Source of the DNA: Halieaceae bacterium
GTDB taxonomy: Bacteria > Pseudomonadota > Gammaproteobacteria > Pseudomonadales > Halieaceae
Assembly: GCA_011524755.1 (NCBI GenBank)
Contig: WTJR01000213.1
Coordinates: 1 to 7,001, forward strand
Direction of reading: 5' to 3'
DNA: 7,001 nt
Shown: in pieces, positions 6,574 through 7,001 of the stretch
How the letters are laid out: each line of letters begins with the position of its first letter
How positions within the stretch are numbered: the first letter of the stretch is position 1
The notes under the pieces: model-generated
The model's database searches: none
The model's input: the letters and a program-made list of their open reading frames with translations, nothing else
What the model was told of the DNA's origin: nothing
Program-made: the position numbers and the translations under genes

Positions 6574-6580
6574 ATGTTCA

Positions 6581-7001
6581 ATGAGCGAATCATTCGCCGA
6601 GTTATTCGAAGAAAGTCTCAAGACCGTTGATATGGAACCCGGTTCAATCGTTACCGGTGTGGTTATTGATATCGACAACGAGTGGGTTACGGTCCACGCA
6701 GGTCTAAAATCTGAGGGTGTCATCCCTCGTGATCAATTTACAAACGCTAGTGGTGAGTGCACCTTAAATATTGGTGACGAAGTCCAGGTGGCACTGGAAA
6801 CTGTCGAAGACGGTTTTGGTGAAACCAAGCTCTCGCGCGAGAAGGCAAAGCGCGCAGAAGCATGGAAGACGCTGGAAGCAGCTCACGTCGCTCAAGAGGT
6901 GGTCACTGGTGTTATCAACGGAAAGGTCAAAGGCGGCTTCACGGTTGATGTTGATTCTATCCGTGCCTTCCTGCCTGGTTCATTGATTGACGTACGTCCA
7001 A
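6581..7001 (+). CDS. rpsA: Ribosomal protein S1, 5' portion (3' end outside window)
   Basis: mRNA-binding protein of the 30S subunit needed for initiation on structured or weakly Shine-Dalgarno-led messages. 140 codons are visible and the frame is open to the right edge. The N-terminus MSESFAELFEESL matches the uS2-binding start of E. coli S1 (MTESFAQLFEESL). The first S1/OB domain runs from about residue 20 to 87 (PGSIVTGVVIDID, HAGLKSEGVIP, GDEVQVALETVEDGFGETKL). After the linker LSREKAKRAEAW the second begins (VVTGVINGKVKGGFTVDV, then IRAFLPGSLIDVRP). The start is fixed by this family N-terminus. The gene follows cmk after 96 bases, as in many proteobacteria. Confidence 0.97.
   Translation, partial: MSESFAELFEESLKTVDMEPGSIVTGVVIDIDNEWVTVHAGLKSEGVIPRDQFTNASGECTLNIGDEVQVALETVEDGFGETKLSREKAKRAEAWKTLEAAHVAQEVVTGVINGKVKGGFTVDVDSIRAFLPGSLIDVRP

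Noticed and set aside
6511..6723. Minus-strand frame across the cmk-rpsA gap
   Set aside because: Most of it is antisense to the S1 N-terminus; there is no ribosome binding site or motif to support it.
6771..6986. Plus-strand frame inside rpsA
   Set aside because: It is a shifted-frame reading of rpsA, whose own frame matches S1 closely over all 140 visible codons.
1..7001. Mobile element, CRISPR array, defence or other undescribed system
   Set aside because: All seven genes are conserved housekeeping genes in a known order with uniform coding character; no repeats, integrase, transposase or unknown gene is present.

Overview
The window is a compact, fully co-directional (+ strand) stretch of a gammaproteobacterial chromosome: gyrA (3' part), serC, pheA, tyrA, aroA, cmk and rpsA (5' part). 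The gene order is that of the mixed-function aromatic/serine supraoperon known from Pseudomonas and relatives (gyrA-serC-pheA-hisC-tyrA/aroA-cmk-rpsA). Protein sequences look closest to the Pseudomonas type: a class II AroA, a P-protein PheA of about 365 residues, and a GyrA C-terminal domain resembling that of Pseudomonas. GC content is moderate, roughly mid-50s percent by eye. I infer a marine-type gammaproteobacterium near Pseudomonadales/Cellvibrionales; a Halieaceae/OM60-like bacterium is plausible but cannot be proven from this window.

Layout: positions 2-1414 hold the last 470 codons of DNA gyrase subunit A. Its TGA stop overlaps the GTG start of serC (1411-2490). After 12 bases comes pheA (2503-3597), whose TGA overlaps the tyrA ATG by one base. 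tyrA (3597-4499) overlaps aroA (4496-5794) through ATGA. After six bases comes cmk (5801-6484). The only real intergenic space, 6485-6580 (96 bases), holds a possible promoter, a small hairpin and a weak ribosome binding site in front of rpsA (6581 to the window edge). No stretch of 300 bases lacks a gene.

How the genes work together: AroA makes EPSP, the precursor of chorismate. PheA turns chorismate into prephenate and then phenylpyruvate. TyrA turns prephenate (or arogenate) towards tyrosine. SerC makes phosphoserine and serves pyridoxal phosphate synthesis. Cmk phosphorylates CMP/dCMP and RpsA is ribosomal protein S1. The three overlaps and two very short gaps argue for one polycistronic, translationally coupled transcript, with rpsA probably having an additional promoter of its own.

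I found no mobile element, CRISPR array, tRNA, rRNA or undescribed system. This is an ordinary, conserved housekeeping region. The points worth a second look are details: loss of hisC from the cluster, unfused tyrA and aroA, a GyrA-box with Thr in place of the basic residue, a TyrA nucleotide-binding fold lacking the usual NAD-selecting acid, a class II EPSP synthase with Gly rather than Ala at the glyphosate-determining position, and the leader of rpsA.
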